Positions 5,416 to 8,341 of a stretch of 8,341 nt of DNA are shown here, piece by piece. Location of the stretch: the NCBI GenBank assembly GCA_964342805.1, contig CAYFHQ010000137.1, forward strand, positions 1 to 8,341. The letters run 5' to 3'. The notes under the pieces were generated by a model. The model searched no databases, had not been told where the DNA came from, and worked only from the letters and a program-made list of their open reading frames with translations. Each line of letters starts with the position of its first letter. Positions within the stretch are counted from its first letter, which is position 1. Origin of the DNA: CAYFHQ01 sp964342805 (lineage in GTDB: Bacteria; Bacillota; Clostridia; Peptostreptococcales; Acidaminobacteraceae). Made by a program: the position numbers and the translations under genes.

Positions 5416-5474
5416 TCCTACAAGTCAGTGATTTCAACAAGTATAACCCATGATGAATTGGGTAAAATGTAGGA
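5416..5474. other. Nested inverted repeats upstream of the YitT-family gene
   Basis: TCCTACA (5416-5422) / TGTAGGA (5468-5474) enclose ACCCA (5446-5450) / TGGGT (5459-5463). They lie between the MFS terminator and the predicted -10 of the next gene. They have no T-run and would not be part of either transcript as predicted, so if real they are more likely DNA sites than RNA structure. This may be chance. Confidence 0.3.
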
Positions 5475-5531
5475 AGAAAAAAACTCCCCAGATTTAACAA
5501 AAAAACTATAGCTTTTCCCCTTGTCCGGCGT

Positions 5532-5537
5532 TATACT
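5532..5537 (+). promoter_or_regulatory. Probable -10 element of the YitT-family gene
   Basis: TATACT lies about 30 nt before the coding start. No good -35 is present at 16-18 nt: the best is TAGCTT at 5509-5514 with 17 nt. The promoter may be weak or activator-dependent. The direct repeat TCCGG occurs on both sides of it (5524 and 5540 regions). Confidence 0.4.
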
Positions 5538-5567
5538 GTTCCGGTGACTTAAATTTTTTGGAGGTAG

Positions 5568-6449
5568 ATGATGAAGGATAACAAACTAAAAGAGTTGTTG
5601 GGTAAAGCTCTCTTGTTACTTTCAGGATCGGGTCTGCTGGCCTTTGGCATTACGGCGATCCTACGACCCAATGGACTGATTACAGGAGGCGTTACAGGCC
5701 TGTCCATTGTTGTTGCTGAACTGATACAATTGAACTATACCTATCTGTACTATGGCATGACCCTAGTTGTGCTCTTGAGTGCATTTGCTTTGCTGGGCAA
5801 GGAAGAAGGGGCTAAGATCATTTTTCTTTCCATTGCTTTCCCAGCCATATTGATCGTGTTTGACCACATGAATTTTGCTTTTGTGGAAAATGACTTGTTT
5901 CTGGCATCCATTTATTATGGGGTATTTGCAGGGGCTGGGGTAGGCCTCCTCATGCGAGGTGGTTTTTCCCTTGGGGGAACGGACACCATCGCCAAGATCC
6001 TCCACCGCAAGCAGTTTGCTTTTATGTCCTTGAGCCAGATCCTGCTCTTTATCGACGTGGCCATTGTGATTTTGTCCCTGACAGCCTTTGACAAGCGGAT
6101 TGCCCTTTACGCCATTATCACCCAGTATGTCTTTATGAAGACCATGGAAACGGTGCTCTTTGGCTTTGGGTCCAGAAAGGTGAAGATCGAGATCATTTCT
6201 GAGAAGTATGAGGAAATTTCTGATTTTATCATTAATGAGATCCACCGGGGAACCAGTATTTTTGCCATCCAGGGGGGATATTCCCGCCAGACCAAACACA
6301 AGGTGACATCCATATGTTCCCCTCGGGAGTCCATGATCATTCGCAAGATGATCGCCCAGACGGACTCGGCAGCCTTTGTGGACGTCCTACCGGTTTCCTC
6401 TGTATGGGGAGAAGGGGTGGGCTTTGACAGCCTCTTGGACGAGGACTAA
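5568..6449 (+). CDS. YitT-family membrane protein (YitT membrane domain plus DUF2179)
   Basis: This 293-residue protein matches the YitT family in length and layout. Residues about 12-200 are the membrane part, with five to six hydrophobic segments and the glycine-rich repeats LITGGVTGL (38-45) and GGFSLGGTDTIAK (131-143). Residues about 203-288 form the soluble DUF2179 domain, with RGTS (227-230), GGY (236-238), D266 before AAF (268-270), and WGEGVGF near the end. The family is widespread in Firmicutes in many paralogs, and its transported substrate is not established, so none is given. Two adjacent ATGs are possible starts: GGAGG at 5560-5564 is 3 nt from the ATG at 5568 but 6 nt from that at 5571, so the second may be the true start (one residue shorter). 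It has its own promoter region, with no overlap with neighbours. Confidence 0.95.
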   Translation: MMKDNKLKELLGKALLLLSGSGLLAFGITAILRPNGLITGGVTGLSIVVAELIQLNYTYLYYGMTLVVLLSAFALLGKEEGAKIIFLSIAFPAILIVFDHMNFAFVENDLFLASIYYGVFAGAGVGLLMRGGFSLGGTDTIAKILHRKQFAFMSLSQILLFIDVAIVILSLTAFDKRIALYAIITQYVFMKTMETVLFGFGSRKVKIEIISEKYEEISDFIINEIHRGTSIFAIQGGYSRQTKHKVTSICSPRESMIIRKMIAQTDSAAFVDVLPVSSVWGEGVGFDSLLDED

Positions 6450-6487
6450 GTACTGGTCAGAGGAAGACTTTCTCAAAAAAAGAAAAG

Positions 6488-6515
6488 CGCCGGTGAAAAT
6501 CTAGGGCGACCGGCG
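6488..6515 (-). terminator. Terminator-like hairpin facing left with no minus-strand gene to serve
   Basis: CGCCGGT (6488-6494) pairs with ACCGGCG (6509-6515) around a 14-nt loop. On the minus strand it is followed by CTTTTCTTTTTTTG, a strong U-tail. On the plus strand it is followed by TGTAAAGGAA, with none. No minus-strand gene is seen to its right, so it may block antisense transcription into the YitT gene, or work in the plus direction as an unconventional 3' end. Confidence 0.45.
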
Positions 6516-6605
6516 TGTAAAGGAATATAATAAGTTGATGATTTTTGACTCACCATACATATCGGTTGGTTTGATTGAAATCTTCAATATTTTTCTGAAT
6601 CTTTT

Positions 6606-6641
6606 GGGCATAGCTATCAAATTGGGAGCTATGCCCTTTTT
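6606..6641 (+). terminator. Strong intrinsic terminator between the YitT and debranching enzyme genes
   Basis: A perfect 10-bp stem GGGCATAGCT (6606-6615) / AGCTATGCCC (6627-6636) has an 11-nt loop and runs directly into TTTTT (6637-6641). It is about 155 nt after the YitT stop. It could end the YitT transcript or a separate short RNA from the TATAAT at 6526-6531, for which no good -35 is visible. A small hairpin ATTGAA (6574-6579) / TTCAAT (6583-6588) precedes it. Confidence 0.85.
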
Positions 6642-6644
6642 GCG

Positions 6645-6653
6645 TGGTAGAAT
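6645..6653 (+). promoter_or_regulatory. Extended -10 promoter of the debranching enzyme gene
   Basis: TGG followed by TAGAAT (6648-6653) forms an extended -10 element immediately after the upstream terminator's T-run. No recognisable -35 is present. Transcription would start near 6660, about 53 nt before the ATG. Confidence 0.5.
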
Positions 6654-6666
6654 GAAAGCGGTTGCA
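6652..6666 (+). promoter_or_regulatory. Probable cre site (CcpA catabolite-control operator)
   Basis: The bases ATGAAAGCGGTTGCA fit the relaxed cre consensus WTGNAANCGNWNNCW at every position and the stricter TGWAANCGNTNWCA at 13 of 14. The site overlaps the last base of the -10 and the predicted start of transcription, where CcpA binding normally represses. The gene it precedes is a glycogen debranching enzyme, a logical target for carbon catabolite control. A short inverted repeat GGTTG-CA-CAACC (6660-6671) overlaps its right side. Confidence 0.6.
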
Positions 6667-6712
6667 CAACCTTTAATCATGAAGAAAAACTTGACGATTG
6701 GAGACAATACCT

Positions 6713-8341
6713 ATGAACCAAGTCAATATGAATAGAGACCATAAAATAAGCGGCCACAAGGGTTTAGGCAAAGACCACCTACAAGGGCAAATGGAGTGGC
6801 TACTGGCAGACGGGGAGGGGGCCTATAGCCTGTATCCAGTAAACGCATGTCTCCAGCGGAAGTACCATGGCCTTTTCATGGTCTCCATGAACCCGCCGGT
6901 GGAACGAACCCTCCTGCTGCAAAAGCTCCACCTCATTTGGAAGGACGACCAGGGAAGCCTGGTCCTTACGCCTGACCAGAAAGCGCCGGGTGAGCCCCTG
7001 TCTTCCCATGTGGAGGCCTTCAGGGCCGACCCCTTCCCAGCTACCACCTGGCAGGCTGGACCTGTTTTAGTGACCATGGAAGTGGTAGTGGGCCACGGCA
7101 GGAAAACCACTGGAGTCCGCCTGACGGTAGAAAGCCAGCGGGAGGGTGTCCTTGTCATTGAACCCTACATGACCCTGCGGGACCACCACCAGGTCCATGA
7201 CCAGGCGGACTACTTGTATGAAGTCAGAGTCGAGGGGCCGCAGATGACCCTCCATGACCTGAAAAGTGATTTCAGGTGGTATCTCCATACCGACCTGCCC
7301 TTCTTCCATCAGCCCCATATGACCCCGGTCTATCATTATGCCAATGAGGCCTACCGGGGCCTGGACGCCTTTGACAGGAGCTTTGTCCCTGGCCGGTATG
7401 AGGTCCATGTGGCAGGTGGGCAGAGGAGAGTGGCAACAATCATGGCTTCGGCCCAGGGCCAGGTTCTTGCCTTTGAGGACCTGTTGGAGGAGGAGACCCA
7501 GCGCCTGGACCGGCTCTATGGCCTCGCAGGCGCCACGACGCCCCTAGACAAGGTATTGTGTAAGGCGGCAGACCATTTTGTTGTAGACCGCGCATCGACA
7601 GGGAAAAAGTCTATTCTGGCTGGCTTTCCCTGGTTTACGGACTGGGGCCGGGACACCATGATTGCCCTGCCAGGCCTGACCCTGGCCACGGGCCGCTATG
7701 ACGAGGCCCGCCAGATCCTAGACTCCTTTTTGGCCTATGAAAAAGAGGGGATCATACCCAATATTTTCCCAGACGGTGGGGTAGACCCCCTTTATAACAC
7801 GGCCGACGGGACCCTCTGGCTCTTTTGGTGCCTCTACCAGTATGTCCTGGCGACAGACGACTGGGCCTATGTTGAAGGCCACTGGGACCAGCTGTGTCAT
7901 ATTGTAACCGCCCATTTACAAGGGACCATGAATGACATTGGGGTTCACGACAATGGCCTCCTATGGGCAGGGTCTGAGGGGACCCAACTGACCTGGATGG
8001 ATGTTAAGATCGATGGCTGGGTGCCGACGCCCCGCCATGGCTATGCGGTGGAACTCAACGGCTTGTGGTATAATGCCCTAAGAACCATGGCCTTTCTAGG
8101 GGACCGGTTGGGCAAGCCCACTGGCTCTTTTGAGGCTGATGCTGACCGACTTCAAAGGGCCTTCCTGGAACACTTTTGTTCAGACAGGGGCGGCCTGGTG
8201 GACTGGGTAAGGGAGGGAGACCGCTCCAAGGTGGTGGCCCCCAACCAGTTACTGGCCATCAGTTTGCCCTTTTCCATAGTGGAAAACCCAGACTTGGCCC
8301 AGGCCATACTAAAGCAAGTGGAAGAGGTCCTGGTCACCCCG
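6713..8341 (+). CDS. Glycogen debranching enzyme, amylo-alpha-1,6-glucosidase type (3' partial)
   Basis: The frame is open for 543 codons from the ATG to the right edge without a stop, so the C-terminus is missing (family members run to roughly 650-730 residues). The product removes alpha-1,6 branch glucose during glycogen breakdown in the cytosol. The N-terminal domain (about 28-265) begins EWLLADGEGAYSL and has RKYHGL at 49-54, as in the GDE N-terminal domain. The catalytic (alpha/alpha)6-type domain follows: AGFPWFTDWGRDTMIALPG at 303-321, GIIPNIFPDGG at 346-356, YNTADGTLW at 361-369 with the likely catalytic D365, GLLWAGSEGTQLTWMD at 415-430, and TPRHGYAVELNGLWYNAL at 439-456. Distinct from GlgX-type GH13 debranchers, it lacks GH13 motifs. 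GGAG at 6700-6703 lies 9 nt before the ATG. A second in-frame ATG is at 6728. The promoter and cre site upstream suggest catabolite repression. Confidence 0.95.
   Translation, partial: MNQVNMNRDHKISGHKGLGKDHLQGQMEWLLADGEGAYSLYPVNACLQRKYHGLFMVSMNPPVERTLLLQKLHLIWKDDQGSLVLTPDQKAPGEPLSSHVEAFRADPFPATTWQAGPVLVTMEVVVGHGRKTTGVRLTVESQREGVLVIEPYMTLRDHHQVHDQADYLYEVRVEGPQMTLHDLKSDFRWYLHTDLPFFHQPHMTPVYHYANEAYRGLDAFDRSFVPGRYEVHVAGGQRRVATIMASAQGQVLAFEDLLEEETQRLDRLYGLAGATTPLDKVLCKAADHFVVDRASTGKKSILAGFPWFTDWGRDTMIALPGLTLATGRYDEARQILDSFLAYEKEGIIPNIFPDGGVDPLYNTADGTLWLFWCLYQYVLATDDWAYVEGHWDQLCHIVTAHLQGTMNDIGVHDNGLLWAGSEGTQLTWMDVKIDGWVPTPRHGYAVELNGLWYNALRTMAFLGDRLGKPTGSFEADADRLQRAFLEHFCSDRGGLVDWVREGDRSKVVAPNQLLAISLPFSIVENPDLAQAILKQVEEVLVTP

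Noticed and set aside
6450..6641. A riboswitch upstream of the debranching enzyme gene, given hairpins and a terminator
   Set aside because: I compared it mentally with c-di-GMP, preQ1, ZTP, fluoride and glycine aptamer cores and saw no match. A promoter follows the terminator, so the gene does not need read-through.
6691..6696. TTGACG as a -35 element for the debranching enzyme gene
   Set aside because: The matching -10 would fall inside the coding region, and no suitable hexamer is present there.
6501..6707. A 68-residue minus-strand frame, which would explain the leftward terminator at 6488-6515
   Set aside because: It starts at TTG with no ribosome binding site, and both hairpin sequences lie within it. 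The composition is not protein-like. It remains only a remote explanation for that terminator.
6535..6735. A 66-residue plus-strand frame with hydrophobic content before the debranching enzyme gene
   Set aside because: It begins at TTG without a ribosome binding site, runs through the perfect terminator hairpin at 6606-6641 and the cre site, and overlaps the start of the debranching enzyme gene.

Overview
This looks like chromosomal DNA from a Firmicutes bacterium, most likely an anaerobic or microaerobic Clostridia-type lineage. The evidence is strong GGAGG-type Shine-Dalgarno sites before nearly every gene, good sigma-A type promoters, hairpin-plus-T-run terminators, a match to the CcpA cre operator, and a gene set common there: bacteriohemerythrins, a zinc-dependent phospholipase C-family protein, a UMF1-type MFS permease, a YitT protein and a GDE-type debranching enzyme. 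Base composition is mid-range. I see no IS element, integrase, CRISPR array, tRNA or rRNA, and nothing in the window looks recently acquired.

Layout. Positions 2-295 (+) are the extremely acidic C-terminal end of a protein that begins outside the window. A bidirectional terminator (327-357) separates it from two single-domain hemerythrins on the minus strand (372-773 and 952-1371). Each has its own promoter and terminator, and the first has lost one of the canonical iron ligands. A YciI-family gene (1650-1916, +) diverges from them and ends in an unusually structured 3' region with three hairpins. Next come two minus-strand genes: a four-helix membrane protein resembling DUF4282 (2073-2828) and a zinc-dependent phospholipase C-family protein (2965-3954). 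The latter shares a 86-bp intergenic region, with overlapping divergent promoters, with a UMF1-type MFS transporter (4041-5306, +). A YitT-family membrane protein (5568-6449, +) follows. The last gene is a glycogen debranching enzyme that runs off the right edge (6713-8341, +), preceded by an extended -10 promoter overlapped by a cre match.

How the genes relate. Mostly these are independent one-gene transcription units, not one pathway. The hemerythrin pair suggests O2 or NO binding or sensing, or iron handling. The debranching enzyme with its cre site points to glycogen turnover under carbon catabolite control. The two transporter-like proteins (UMF1 and YitT) have no substrate that the sequence reveals. 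I did not find a clear new multi-gene system. The points most worth a second look are the ligand-altered hemerythrin paralog, the structured RNA downstream of the yciI-type gene, repeated TTGTAATGG half-sites at the DUF4282-like promoter, the outward-facing hairpins in 6450-6641, and the cre-overlapped promoter.
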